From the NCBI RefSeq assembly GCF_026342015.1, contig NZ_JAPENL010000002.1, forward strand, positions 2,113,001 to 2,177,000: a stretch of DNA of 64,000 bases, read 5' to 3'. Source of the DNA: Micromonospora lupini (GTDB lineage Bacteria; Actinomycetota; Actinomycetes; Mycobacteriales; Micromonosporaceae). A program made the translations under genes and the position numbers. The notes below the pieces were generated by a model. That model ran no database searches. It worked only from the letters and a program-made list of their open reading frames with translations, and was not told the DNA's origin. Each line of letters opens with the position of its first letter. Positions within the stretch are counted from its first letter, which is position 1. Positions 25,594-34,660 of this stretch are shown here, piece after piece.

Positions 25594-26835
25594 TTAGAAC
25601 AGCTTGTCGAGTCGTCCCCGCCAGTCGGCGAGCACCGGGCCGGGGTCGGTGTCCAACACCCGCTCCAGCAGCGTGGCGTAGACGTCCCGGAAGTCGGTGG
25701 TGTATTTCAGGTCGCCGTCGTCGAGGTCGGTGAGGCTGGGCGCGTCCCCGTGCCAGCCGCCGCGCACCCCAGCGCCGAGCAGCAGCATGTCGGAGGCCGT
25801 GCCGTGGTCGGTGCCGTCCGAGGCGTTGGCCCGGACCCGGCGACCGAACTCGGAGTAGACCGCCACCACCACCTTGCGGCCGGCCTCGCTGCGACTCATC
25901 CGGTCGGCGAACCCGGTCAACGCCCGGTCCAGTTGGCCCAGCAGAACGGCCTGCAACTGCTTCTCGTCGGCGTGCGTGTCGAAGCCTCCCAGCGACACCG
26001 AGAAGACCCGCGTGGACACCTCCGCCTCCACGCACTGCGCGACCAGGTCCAGCTGCGCGTCCAGCGGGGTTCGTGCCCCGCCGGTGGCCGTCGCGGGCGC
26101 CTGCTCACCGTCCGGGTCGTCCGCCTCCGTGGCGGTGGAGTCGCGTACCTGGCGGATCATCTCGTCCACCGACCGCATGTCTCCGAAGCAGGCCGCGGCC
26201 CGGGCCTGAGCCGGCGATTCGCCCGCCTCGGCGGCGGCGAACGCGGCGAGCGTCTCCGCCGAGAGCCCCTTGGCGGCCTTGCGGTCGGTCACCGGTACGG
26301 CGGCGCCCGCGCTGTGCGCACCGGCCAGCAGCGGCGGCAGCGCCGGCTCGAACGACACCGCCAGTCGGGGGTCGCCGCCCGCCCCGTCCAGCCAGCGGCC
26401 GAGCCAGCCGGTGTTGCCGGGCCGGTCCGGTTGCGCCGTGTGCCAGATGTCCATCGACCGGAAGTGGCTGCGGTCCGGCTTCGGGTAGCCGATTCCGCGC
26501 ACGATCGCCAGCCCGCCCTTCGACCAGCGCTGGTGCAGGCCCTCCAGGGCCGGGTTGAGGGCGAAGTCGTCGTCCAGCCGCCGCACCTCGCCGTCGGGGT
26601 ACGCCAGTTCGGGTCGGGCCGCCCGGTAGGCCGGGTCGCCGTACGGGATGACGGTGTTCAGGCCGTCGTTTCCGCCGTACAGGGTGACAAGCACAAGCGT
26701 GCGCGACTGCGGGTCACGGTCTCCGGAGGTGTCCAGCAGGTCCCGCAGGCCGTACGCGCCGGCGCCGGCGGCCAGCGCGCCCGCGCCCACCACCCCGCTG
26801 GTGAGCAGGAACCTGCGTCGGGTCAGGGCGTCCAT
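25594..26835 (-). CDS. DUF1501 protein, Tat-exported
   Basis: A 413-aa protein. The N-terminal TRRRFLLTSGVVGAGALAAG is a twin-arginine (Tat) signal. The mature part has alkaline-phosphatase-superfamily features typical of DUF1501: VTLYGGNDGLNTVIPYGDP at the start, then GGFDTHADEKQ and SEFGRRVRANASDGTDHGTA, whose Asp/His/Glu could bind metals. The substrate is unknown. It lies 16 nt downstream of the DUF1800 gene; the two families are regularly found together. Folded export fits a metal cofactor inserted in the cytoplasm. Confidence 0.87.
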   Translation of the reverse strand: MDALTRRRFLLTSGVVGAGALAAGAGAYGLRDLLDTSGDRDPQSRTLVLVTLYGGNDGLNTVIPYGDPAYRAARPELAYPDGEVRRLDDDFALNPALEGLHQRWSKGGLAIVRGIGYPKPDRSHFRSMDIWHTAQPDRPGNTGWLGRWLDGAGGDPRLAVSFEPALPPLLAGAHSAGAAVPVTDRKAAKGLSAETLAAFAAAEAGESPAQARAAACFGDMRSVDEMIRQVRDSTATEADDPDGEQAPATATGGARTPLDAQLDLVAQCVEAEVSTRVFSVSLGGFDTHADEKQLQAVLLGQLDRALTGFADRMSRSEAGRKVVVAVYSEFGRRVRANASDGTDHGTASDMLLLGAGVRGGWHGDAPSLTDLDDGDLKYTTDFRDVYATLLERVLDTDPGPVLADWRGRLDKLF

Positions 26836-26851
26836 ATCTCGACTCCTCCGC

Positions 26852-28150
26852 TCAACTGACTGTGTACTCGGGGCTGACCAGGCCGGCTGCCAGCAGCTTG
26901 CGCGGCTCGCCGGCCAGCGGTGTGAGCGCGGCCCGGGTGCGGGCGCCCCAGCCGTCGACGACAAGCAGTCGGGCCAGGGCGTCCGGCCGGCCGGCGGTGG
27001 GCGCGGCGGTCAGCCGGGCCAGCACCGCCGGGGTGGCCGCGGTGGCCAGCATCCCGGCCATCCGGAGCCGGGCCTGCAACGACGAGGTGGTCAGCCACGC
27101 GGCGCCGGCCGGCCAGCCGCCCACGCTGGGCGGCCGCAGCGGCACCTGGTCCAGCGCGTTCAGGCCGGAGAGCAGTTGTTTGCGCTGCTGCTCCGGCAGA
27201 GCCGAGGGCCGGACGCCGAGCTGTCGCAGCGCGCCGACCAGCCACTCCACCGGCTGTTTCACGAGAGTGCCCCGGGTCTGGGCGAAGGCCGGCGACGAGA
27301 ACAGCGCGCGCAGGGTCGCGACGGTGTCCGCGCCGGCCAGGCCGTCCGGCGTCGGGACGTCGGTGCCGGCGTAGCGGAACCAGAGCCGCCCGGCCACGAA
27401 CGTGGCCGCCGCCGGCTGGGCGGCCAGCAGTCCGGCGTACGCCTCGGCGTCGAAGCGGCCGGTCTGCCCCAGGATCGTCTTCTCCCCGGGGTCGTGCCGC
27501 TTGGCCTCGAAGCGGGCGACGCCCGTGCGCCGGTCCACAGTCCAGCCGGTCAGCGCCCGCGCGCCGGCCTTCACGTCGGCCTCCGTGTAGGCGCCGATGC
27601 CGAGCGTGAACAGCTCCATCAGCTCGCGCGCCAGGTTCTCGTTCGGCGCCTTGCGGGTGTTCTTCTGCCCGTCCAGCCAGACGATCAGAGCCGGGTCGCG
27701 CACCATCGCGGCGACAAGTGGGGCCAGCGGCCCGCGCCCGTGGCGGCGCAGCGTGTCCACCTGGCCGAGCATCATCCGCGCCGACTTGACCTTCTGCGCG
27801 CTCGTGGCCCAGTGCCCGTGCCAGAAGAAGAGCAGCTTCTCGGTCAGCCCGTCCTCGGCGGCGACCATCCGGTCCAGCCACCAGAGGGTCACCTGCTGGA
27901 GCTGCTCCCGGCGCTGGGCGTTGGCCTTCTGCCGCTGCTCGCGGGTGGACTCCTTGGTCAACGCGGCGTACGGGTCCGCGGGCAGCGTCGGCGGCGGGGT
28001 GGCCGCCGCGCCCCGGTCGGCCCGAGCCGGGGCGAGCAGGTTGTCCAGGGTCGCCGCCGGCCCGGCCCGCTCGGCCGCGTCCACCTCGTCGGCGGTCGGC
28101 CCGAAGGTCGCCCGACGCAGCAGGTGCGCCACCGCTTCACGATCGCTCAT
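26852..28150 (-). CDS. DUF1800 family protein
   Basis: A 432-aa helical protein. AHLLRRATFGPTADEVD at the N-terminus and FFWHGHWATSAQKVK and LARELMELFTLGIGAYTEADV in the middle are classic DUF1800 segments. The function of the family is not established; genes usually come as a DUF1800-DUF1501 pair, as here, with the DUF1501 partner 16 nt downstream. No signal peptide is visible, so it may ride out with its Tat-targeted partner or act inside. A TAGCGT box ends 8 nt before the ATG. Confidence 0.87.
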   Translation of the reverse strand: MSDREAVAHLLRRATFGPTADEVDAAERAGPAATLDNLLAPARADRGAAATPPPTLPADPYAALTKESTREQRQKANAQRREQLQQVTLWWLDRMVAAEDGLTEKLLFFWHGHWATSAQKVKSARMMLGQVDTLRRHGRGPLAPLVAAMVRDPALIVWLDGQKNTRKAPNENLARELMELFTLGIGAYTEADVKAGARALTGWTVDRRTGVARFEAKRHDPGEKTILGQTGRFDAEAYAGLLAAQPAAATFVAGRLWFRYAGTDVPTPDGLAGADTVATLRALFSSPAFAQTRGTLVKQPVEWLVGALRQLGVRPSALPEQQRKQLLSGLNALDQVPLRPPSVGGWPAGAAWLTTSSLQARLRMAGMLATAATPAVLARLTAAPTAGRPDALARLLVVDGWGARTRAALTPLAGEPRKLLAAGLVSPEYTVS

Positions 28151-28209
28151 GTGGTCCGACGCTAGGCGGCCCGCGTACGAGGACGGTAAGGGCGGGGTGC
28201 GAATCGCGT

Positions 28210-29001
28210 TCAGTGTCCCTCGAAGACCGGTTTCTGCTTGGCGACGAACGCGAGCGTGGCCGCCCGGTGGTCGGCGGTGGCGCCGCAGATCGCCTGGGCC
28301 TGCGCCTCGGCCGAGAGGGCGTCGGCGAGGGTGCCGGCGTCGGCGATCGAGAGCTGCCGCTTGATGGCCCCGTACGCCACTGTGGGGCCGGCGGCGAGCC
28401 GGGCGGCCAGCTCCTGCGCGACCGGCAGCACCTGCTCGTCGTCGTCCGTCAGGCGCGTGATCAGCCCCAGCCGGCAGGCCTCCTCGGCGCGGACCGGCTC
28501 GGCCAGCATCAGCAGCTCGACGGCCTTGGCGTGGCCGACCAGCCGGGGCAGCGTCCAGGAGGCGCCGGTGTCGGCGGCCAGACCGACCTTGGCGAACGCC
28601 ATCAGGAAGCTGGTGCTCGGGCCGCCGATCCGGATGTCGGCGAGGAAGGCCAGCGACGCGCCTGCCCCGGCGGCCATGCCGCGGACCGCTGCCACCACCG
28701 GCTTGGGCAGGTTGGCCAGCCGGGCGGCGATCGGGTTGTAGTGCGCCCGCACGGTGTCCAGCGGCTTGCCGGAGGAGTTGCCCAGGGTGGCCACGTGCTC
28801 GCGCAGGTCCTGCCCGGCGCTGAACGCCCCACCGGCCCCGGCCAGGACGACCGCCCGGCAGGACCTGTCGGTCTCCAGTTCGGCGAGCGTGTCCCGCAGC
28901 GCCTCCTTGAGCGCCAGGTCGAGCGCGTTCATCGCCTGCGGCCGGTTCAGGGTGAGGGTGACGACGGCGTCGGTCCGGTCGACGAGCAACGGCTCGGTCA
29001 C
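28210..29001 (-). CDS. Enoyl-CoA hydratase/isomerase (PaaG-like)
   Basis: A 263-aa crotonase-fold protein. LTLNRPQAMNALDLALKEAL opens the fold; the oxyanion-hole segments are FSAGQDLREH and RGMAAGAGASLAFLADIRIG. FSAGQDL and a neutral residue in place of a catalytic Glu resemble PaaG, the ring-1,2-epoxyphenylacetyl-CoA isomerase. The PaaX repressor gene lies 4 nt upstream on the same strand, which supports a link to phenylacetate degradation. The main paa operon (paaABCDE) is not in the window. Start GTG 29001. Confidence 0.85.
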   Translation of the reverse strand: MTEPLLVDRTDAVVTLTLNRPQAMNALDLALKEALRDTLAELETDRSCRAVVLAGAGGAFSAGQDLREHVATLGNSSGKPLDTVRAHYNPIAARLANLPKPVVAAVRGMAAGAGASLAFLADIRIGGPSTSFLMAFAKVGLAADTGASWTLPRLVGHAKAVELLMLAEPVRAEEACRLGLITRLTDDDEQVLPVAQELAARLAAGPTVAYGAIKRQLSIADAGTLADALSAEAQAQAICGATADHRAATLAFVAKQKPVFEGH

Positions 29002-29005
29002 GTGT

Positions 29006-29824
29006 CTAACGACCCTTCTGTCGAACGATGCGGTTGCCGGCGTCGAGGCACTGCTCGACGTACCGGTCGGCGGCCGGACGCAGGCGGGCCGCGTGCCGGT
29101 CGAAGAAGCTGGCGGCGGCGGTACCGGGCCAGCGCTCGGGGAGCAGCGCCGGGGGCAGCTGTGGATCCCGGAACAGGAAGGTACGCCACGCGTGCACGAG
29201 CCGGAACCGGGCCGCGTACGCCTCCTCGTCGCTGCTGCGCACGGTGACCGCGCCGAGGAGGGGTCGCTGGTCGGCGACGAACCGCTCGTAGGCGCGGCCG
29301 ATCTCGGCCAGGTCCCAGGCGCGGCGGACGACGCCCATCGCCCCCGGGGTGCCGGAGAAGTGCGAGGCCGTGAACCGCTCGAACCGGATGCCGGCCTCGG
29401 CCAGCAACAGGTCGACGTCCTCGGCGGGCCGGGTCGCCACCCAGGTCTGCTCGTCGAGCGTGCCGTAGCCGAGGAAGCTGAGGGTGGCCGCGAGTCGCTG
29501 CCGGTCCCGCCGGGAACCCGGGGCGTCGAGCACGAGCAGATCGAACCGCCCGTCCCAGGTGACCCGGCCGGTCCGGTAGATCCGGGCCGCCGCCTCGTCC
29601 AGTCGGCGGGCAGCTTTTGGTGTGATCGAATATCCCGGTCCGGAGGCCAGCCGGAGCGGGTCGAGCCAGCCTTGACGCACCATCCGGGACACGGCGGTGC
29701 GAACGGCGGGCGGCGCGATTCCCAACGGTGCCAGTAGCTTGACCAGGGCGGCGACCGGTGCCCGGCCACCCCTCGGTCGGAGGTGGTCGCCGTACAGGTC
29801 GAAGAGTGCCGACCGTGCCTGCAT
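29006..29824 (-). CDS. paaX: PaaX-family transcriptional repressor
   Basis: A 272-aa protein with the PaaX order. The N-terminal winged helix (SALFDLYGDHLRPRGGRAPV, then AVRTAVSRMVRQGWL) is followed by a central PaaX segment (FDLLVLDAPGSRRDRQRL) and a C-terminal domain (VHAWRTFLFRDPQLPPALLP). PaaX proteins repress phenylacetate genes and release on phenylacetyl-CoA. It is cotranscribed with the enoyl-CoA hydratase (4-nt gap). A near-palindrome (29835-29873) directly upstream could be its operator. Confidence 0.88.
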   Translation of the reverse strand: MQARSALFDLYGDHLRPRGGRAPVAALVKLLAPLGIAPPAVRTAVSRMVRQGWLDPLRLASGPGYSITPKAARRLDEAAARIYRTGRVTWDGRFDLLVLDAPGSRRDRQRLAATLSFLGYGTLDEQTWVATRPAEDVDLLLAEAGIRFERFTASHFSGTPGAMGVVRRAWDLAEIGRAYERFVADQRPLLGAVTVRSSDEEAYAARFRLVHAWRTFLFRDPQLPPALLPERWPGTAAASFFDRHAARLRPAADRYVEQCLDAGNRIVRQKGR

Positions 29825-29834
29825 GACCGCACAT

Positions 29835-29873
29835 TGTGACAGGCCTTCTCAAGATAAGCTAGATGCTGTTACA
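29835..29873. promoter_or_regulatory. Possible PaaX operator
   Basis: TGTGACAG (29835-29842) and CTGTTACA (29866-29873) are inverted with one mismatch and a 23-nt spacer. They flank a TTATCT -10-like box on the minus strand in front of paaX, where an autorepressor would bind. Confidence 0.4.
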
Positions 29874-30014
29874 TCAATGCTGCTCCGGTTTGGGTCCGGC
29901 GGTGTTCATCAGGGAAAATCGTCTGTCGACACCCCCGCGACCGTTGCGGGTGGTCGTGACGAAGTGGCTGTGGGGCAACCCACCGACCCTGGTGTAGGTC
30001 TGAGGGGAGACAAC

Positions 30015-30182
30015 ATGGCGGCGATGAAGCCGCGGACGGGCGACGGTCCGCTGGAAGTCACCAAGGAGGGTCGGGGCATCGTCATGCGGGTCCCGCTGGA
30101 GGGCGGTGGCCGGCTCGTCGTCGAGATGACTCCCGACGAGGCCAACGCGCTCGGTGACGCGTTGAAGGCAGCCGCCGGCTGA
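30015..30182 (+). CDS. Small conserved actinobacterial protein DUF3117
   Basis: A 55-aa protein that matches DUF3117 over its full length: AAMKPRTGDGPLEVTKEGRG, then VPLEGGGRLVVEMTPDEANA. It is one of the most conserved tiny proteins of Actinobacteria, yet has no known function. GGGGAG stands before the ATG. It is a single-gene unit: a 190-nt upstream region carries its own promoter space and a strong hairpin follows. Confidence 0.92.
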   Translation: MAAMKPRTGDGPLEVTKEGRGIVMRVPLEGGGRLVVEMTPDEANALGDALKAAAG

Positions 30183-30227
30183 GTGAGGGACGACCCGGAC
30201 GGCGTACGCCGCCCGGAGCGTTTCCTG

Positions 30228-30264
30228 GACCCTGAGCCACCGGGATCGCCGGTGGCTCAGGGTC
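30228..30264 (+). terminator. 16-bp perfect hairpin after DUF3117
   Basis: Arms 30228-30243 and 30249-30264 pair perfectly around a 5-nt loop, 46 nt after the DUF3117 stop and before the leucyl aminopeptidase. No T-tract. Confidence 0.85.
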
Positions 30265-30330
30265 TCATCGGTGTGGGCGGGCGCTGGCCCGGTCCCACTC
30301 TGCGACATTTCCTGGGAGGTACGGTTCCGC

Positions 30331-31818
30331 GTGCTCGCCATCCGTCCGCTCGCCGAGCCCGATCGGCTCGACGTCCTCGTCCTGCCCGTCCGACCCACCG
30401 ATCAGGCGGCGGGAGGTGCAGCCGGAGGTGACGCCTCGGCGGAGCCGGCGCCCGTCGCCGTGACGCCGCCGGACGGCACCGCCGACGAGGCTGCCGCGCT
30501 GGTGCCGGTCGCCCGACTGAGCGGCCGGGCGGGCGAGATCCGCACCCACCTGCGTCCCGGGCGCAGCCCCGGTCGGCTGGTGCTGCTCGGTATCGGCGAC
30601 GGCGGAGAGTCGTCCTGGCGGGCTGCCGGCGCGGCCCTGGCCCGCTCCGCGGCAGATGAGACGCACATCACTATCGCGCTACCGGCCGAGGTGACCACCG
30701 ACGCGGTCCGTGGGCTGACCGAGGGGCTGCTGCTCGCCTCGTACCGGTTCCGGCTGGCCGAGGCCGACGACACTCCCGCGCTCGGCAGCGTCGACCTGCT
30801 GCTCGACGACCCGGAGGCGTACGAGACCACCGTGGCCACGGCGCGGACCACCGCCGCGATGACCCGCCTCGCCCGCGACCTGACCAACACCCCCTCCTCG
30901 GTGAAGACCCCGCAGTGGTTCGCCGACCAGGTGGCCTCCGCCGCCGCCGACCTGCCGGACCTGCGCCTGACGGTGCGCGACCCGGCCCAACTGGCCGCGG
31001 AGGGCTTCGGTGGAATCCTCGCCGTGGGCGGCGGCTCGGCCAGCGGCCCGCGGCTGGTCGAGATGGACTGGCATCCCGCGAACGCGCGCACCCACGTGGT
31101 GCTGATCGGCAAGGGCATCACCTTCGACACCGGCGGCCTCTCGATCAAACCGGTGCCGGCGATGAAGCTGATGCGCAAGGACATGGCCGGTGCGGCGGCG
31201 GTCGTCGCCGCCACCCTCGGCGCGGCGGCGCTGCGCCTGCCGGTCCGCGTCACCACCCTCGCCCCGCTCGCCGAGAACATGGTCAGCGGCTCGGCGTTCC
31301 GCCCGGGCGACGTGATCCGGCACTACGGCGGGACGACAAGCGAGACGACCAACTCCGACGCCGAGGGCCGCCTGGTCCTCGCCGACGCGCTGGCGTACGC
31401 GGTGCGGCAGCTCAAGCCCGATCTGCTGATCGACCTGGCGACCCTCACCGGCGCGAACGCCGTGGCGCTGGGCAAGCGCACCGCCGCCCTCTACAGCGAG
31501 AACGACGACCTGGCCGCCGACCTGCTGGCCGCGATCGGGGCGGCCGGCGAGGCGGCCTGGCGGATGCCGCTGCACACCGACTACGTCGAGTACCTGGGCA
31601 GCGAGATCGCCGACCTCTACAGCGCGCCCACCCAGGGCGCCGGATCGGTGCTGGCCGCGCTCTACCTGCGCGAGTTCACAGGCGAACTCCGGGACCGCTG
31701 GCTGCACCTGGACATGTCCGCCCCGTCCTGGGCGGACGGCGACCAGGCCGAACTCACACGCGGTGCGACGGGCTGGGGCGTCCGCTCCCTGCTGCGCTGG
31801 CTGGCCGACGTCGACTGA
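30331..31818 (+). CDS. pepA: Leucyl aminopeptidase (M17)
   Basis: A 495-aa M17 peptidase. The metal and catalytic motifs are present: VLIGKGITFDTGGLSIKP (Lys and Asp), MRKDMAGAAAVV, and the signature N-(S)-D-A-E-G-R-L (NSDAEGRLVLADAL; the family's usual Thr is Ser here). The enzyme, a hexamer with two zinc ions in the family, removes N-terminal residues from peptides. The GTG at 30331 follows GGGAGGT by about 10 nt. It ends 3 nt from the convergent methyltransferase gene. Confidence 0.93.
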   Translation: MLAIRPLAEPDRLDVLVLPVRPTDQAAGGAAGGDASAEPAPVAVTPPDGTADEAAALVPVARLSGRAGEIRTHLRPGRSPGRLVLLGIGDGGESSWRAAGAALARSAADETHITIALPAEVTTDAVRGLTEGLLLASYRFRLAEADDTPALGSVDLLLDDPEAYETTVATARTTAAMTRLARDLTNTPSSVKTPQWFADQVASAAADLPDLRLTVRDPAQLAAEGFGGILAVGGGSASGPRLVEMDWHPANARTHVVLIGKGITFDTGGLSIKPVPAMKLMRKDMAGAAAVVAATLGAAALRLPVRVTTLAPLAENMVSGSAFRPGDVIRHYGGTTSETTNSDAEGRLVLADALAYAVRQLKPDLLIDLATLTGANAVALGKRTAALYSENDDLAADLLAAIGAAGEAAWRMPLHTDYVEYLGSEIADLYSAPTQGAGSVLAALYLREFTGELRDRWLHLDMSAPSWADGDQAELTRGATGWGVRSLLRWLADVD

Positions 31819-31821
31819 CCG

Positions 31822-32472
31822 TCAGCACTTCACGGCGGCGAGCACCCCGTGTCCGACCGGGAGCAGCGCGGGAATCCAGTGCTCCGACTCCCGGACGGCC
31901 TTGATCGCTTCGCGGACCGTCACCGTCTCCGCGTCCCGGGCGGCCGGGTCGGCGATGCGACCGTGCGCCAGCATGCCGTTGAGCGCGAGCACACCACCCG
32001 GGCGCAGCAGCCGCAGCGCCGCCTCCACGCAGGCGTGGAACCCGGTCGCCTCGGCGTCGACGAAGACCAGGTCGTACGCCCCGTCGGCGAGCCGCGGCAG
32101 CACGTCCAGCGCGCGACCGGTGATGATCCGGGTGCGGCCGGCGGCGAAGCCGGCCTCGGTGAAGATCCGCCGGGCGATCCGCTGGTGCTCCACCTCCACG
32201 TCGATTGTGGTGAGCACGCCGTCGGCGCGCATGCCGCGCAGCAGCCAGACACCGCTCACGCCCGTGCCGGTGCCGATCTCCACCACCGCGCGGGCGTTGC
32301 CGGCCGCGGCCAGCAGCCGCAGGGCCGCTCCCGCTCCGGGGGTGACCGCGTCGAGGCCCACCTCGTGGGCCAGGCTGCGGGCGGTCCGTAGGACGAGATC
32401 CTCGGTCACGTACGACTCGGCGAACTGCTGAGCCTGGGTCGTCGAACTGCCGGAACCGGCGACCGTGGCGAT
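31822..32472 (-). CDS. SAM-dependent O-methyltransferase (Rv1220c-like), apparent ATC start
   Basis: A 216-aa protein of the class I O-methyltransferase family: SAM motif VVEIGTGTGVSGVWLL, then TTIDVEVEHQRIARRIF and the metal-site region YDLVFVDAEATGF. It resembles mycobacterial Rv1220c throughout, ending PALLPVGHGVLAAVK. No ATG, GTG or TTG lies between an implausible ATG at 32613 and an internal GTG that would cut off the first helix. An ATC (32472-32470) sits 6 nt after a perfect GGAGG and gives the N-terminus MATVAGSG. Either a rare ATC start or a base error explains this. The physiological substrate is unknown. Confidence 0.82.
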   Translation of the reverse strand: MATVAGSGSSTTQAQQFAESYVTEDLVLRTARSLAHEVGLDAVTPGAGAALRLLAAAGNARAVVEIGTGTGVSGVWLLRGMRADGVLTTIDVEVEHQRIARRIFTEAGFAAGRTRIITGRALDVLPRLADGAYDLVFVDAEATGFHACVEAALRLLRPGGVLALNGMLAHGRIADPAARDAETVTVREAIKAVRESEHWIPALLPVGHGVLAAVKC

Positions 32473-32705
32473 GGGGCACCTCCGGGCGGTGCGTGGTGCG
32501 GGGGCGGGTTGGCACTGTGAGCGTAGAGGCGACCGGCGGGAGGCGCAGCCGCGCCTCCGTCCCCGCGCGATCGGCGGACGCAACCGCTGACTCCACCGCG
32601 CGCATCCGTGCAATCCTGGAAGCGGTATTCCGTCAGCCTCGACCGCGCCGAACCGTGGCCGGGCGACGCCGCGCGGAATCCGGGGACGGACTGGGAGGCA
32701 CCGAC

Positions 32706-34037
32706 GTGACCGACGGCTGGGATTGGCGCCGGGGCGGTGAGACTCCGGCTCCGGCGAGCCCGCCCGGGGCAGGGGTCCCGCCGGCGGGGTCGCCGACCAC
32801 GCCGGGGAGCGACACCGCGCCCACGGCTGCGTCCGGCGCCTCGCCCTGGTGGTCCGACGCGCTCGGCGATCCGTGGCGCGACCCGGCGGCGCCCGCCGCG
32901 GTGGTGGTGCCCGGGGTGGTGGCGGTCGGGACCGAACCCGAACCGGTCACCGACCCGGACGCGCCGGGCCGACCGACGCTGCGCCATCTGCTGCTCATTC
33001 CGGTGATCACCGCACTGTTGGCGGGCACGCTCGGTGGCGCGTTGGGTTACGCCTTCGCGGTGCGCGGCGGCGCCGCCGGCACGGTGCTCGGCGCTCCGGC
33101 CGTGGACCCGCCGGCGCTGGCCCAGCGCAAGCCGGAGTCGCTGGCCGGAGTCGCCGAACGGGTCCTGCCCAGCGTGGTCACCGTCCGGGTGAGCAGCCTC
33201 GGCGGAACCAGCGAGGGCTCCGGCTTCATCGCCAGCGCCGACGGTCACGTGATCACCAACGACCACGTGGTGGCGGGCAGCAGCGGCAAGGCCTCGGTGA
33301 TCTTCAACGACGGCACCTCCGCTCCGGCGACAGTCGTCGGTCAGGACCCGGAGTCCGACATCGCGGTGATCAAAGTGAACCGGACGGGGCTGCGACCGGT
33401 GGAGTTCGGCGACTCCGACGCGCTTGCCGTCGGCGACCCGGTGCTCGCCGTCGGCTCACCCCTGTCGCTTGCCAACACCGTCACCGCCGGCATCGTGAGC
33501 GCCCTGGACCGGACGATGCAGGCCGGTGAGCCGGGTGGCCCGGTGCGCTACTACGCGGCCATCCAGACCGACGCCGCCGTCAACCACGGCAACTCGGGCG
33601 GCCCGCTTGTCGACGGCGCCGGCCGGGTGGTCGGCGTCAACTCCACGATCAAGTCGCTGGTGGCCGAGGGGCAGGAGGCCGGCAACATCGGGCTCGCCTT
33701 CGCCATCCCGATCAACCAGGCCAAGCGGGTCACCCAGGACATCATCGGCACCGGCAAGGCCCGGCGTACGGTCATCGGCGCCCAGGTCGGCGGCCCGGGC
33801 GCGGGCGCCAACGGCGGCGTACGGCTGGCCGCCGTGGAGCCCTCCGGGCCGGCGGCCGCGGCCGGGCTGAAGGTCGGCGACGTGATCCTGAAGCTCAACG
33901 GCCGGCCGATGACCGAGCCGACCGACCTGATCGCCCTGGTCCGCAAGTTCGCTCCGGGTTCGGTGGTGACCGTCGAGTTCCGGCGGGGGGCCGCTCGGCA
34001 GAACACGTCGGTGACGCTCGCCGCGGATGCCAAGTGA
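32706..34037 (+). CDS. Membrane-anchored HtrA/DegP-like serine protease with PDZ domain
   Basis: A 443-aa protein. A Pro/Ala-rich cytoplasmic N-terminus (1-90) is followed by one membrane helix (about 94-117), a trypsin-like domain with His187 (NDHVV), Asp218 (ESDIAVIKV) and Ser297 (GNSGGPL), and a PDZ domain (about 350-440: GLKVGDVILKLNGRPM). HtrA proteases deal with misfolded or excess envelope proteins outside the membrane. The GTG at 32706 follows GGGAGG. tatB follows 76 nt downstream on the same strand, linking export and envelope quality control. Confidence 0.93.
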   Translation: MTDGWDWRRGGETPAPASPPGAGVPPAGSPTTPGSDTAPTAASGASPWWSDALGDPWRDPAAPAAVVVPGVVAVGTEPEPVTDPDAPGRPTLRHLLLIPVITALLAGTLGGALGYAFAVRGGAAGTVLGAPAVDPPALAQRKPESLAGVAERVLPSVVTVRVSSLGGTSEGSGFIASADGHVITNDHVVAGSSGKASVIFNDGTSAPATVVGQDPESDIAVIKVNRTGLRPVEFGDSDALAVGDPVLAVGSPLSLANTVTAGIVSALDRTMQAGEPGGPVRYYAAIQTDAAVNHGNSGGPLVDGAGRVVGVNSTIKSLVAEGQEAGNIGLAFAIPINQAKRVTQDIIGTGKARRTVIGAQVGGPGAGANGGVRLAAVEPSGPAAAAGLKVGDVILKLNGRPMTEPTDLIALVRKFAPGSVVTVEFRRGAARQNTSVTLAADAK

Positions 34038-34113
34038 ACAGCGCGTCACCCCCTGCCGGAAAGGCGTCCGACGTGCGTAGTCTTGCTGCTGACGCCGAGA
34101 GGAGGCCCGCGGG

Positions 34114-34536
34114 ATGTTCGAGAACCTGAACATGTGGGAAGTCGGGGCGCTGCTGCTCCTGGCGCTGTTGATCTTTGGTGACCGGCTGCCTGCCGTGATC
34201 AACGATGGCCTGCGGATGGTGCGCAATCTGCGCAACATGGCCCGCAACGCCACCGGCGACCTCAGTCGCGAGCTGGGCACCGACATCCAGCTCGAGGATC
34301 TGCACCCGAAGGCCTTCATTCGCAAGCACCTCCTCAGCGAGGAGGACGAGGCGGCGATCCGCAAGCCGATGCAGGGCGTCTACGACAACCTGCGCGCGGA
34401 CGTCAGCGGCGTGCACAACGAGCTGAAGGACGTGGCCAACGCCGTGGACCCGCGGTCGAACGGCTCCCGGTCCGGCACGGCCACCGGCTCCGCGCCGGCG
34501 CCGGCTCCCCGCGCCAGCTACGACGACGCCACCTGA
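34114..34536 (+). CDS. tatB: Sec-independent protein translocase subunit TatB
   Basis: A 140-aa protein. A short N-terminal membrane helix (MWEVGALLLLALLIFGD, with the conserved Glu at residue 9), a hinge (RLPAVIND) and an amphipathic helix (GLRMVRNLRNMARNATGDLS) define the TatA/B fold. The length and long charged tail point to TatB. It forms the receptor for twin-arginine signals with TatC, which is not in the window. A clear GAGAGGAGG RBS is present, with a TAGTCT -10-like box about 30 nt further up. It follows htrA, the usual order in related genomes. Confidence 0.9.
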   Translation: MFENLNMWEVGALLLLALLIFGDRLPAVINDGLRMVRNLRNMARNATGDLSRELGTDIQLEDLHPKAFIRKHLLSEEDEAAIRKPMQGVYDNLRADVSGVHNELKDVANAVDPRSNGSRSGTATGSAPAPAPRASYDDAT

Positions 34537-34660
34537 CCGACCCGCGCGGCCTGGGCTCGTCCCGGCTTGCGCCCGCGGCCTTGGACTCGCGCCCGTGGAC
34601 TCGCGCCCGCGCGGCCTAGGCTCGTCCGGGCTCGTACTCGTCCGGGCCTGGCCTTTGCTT

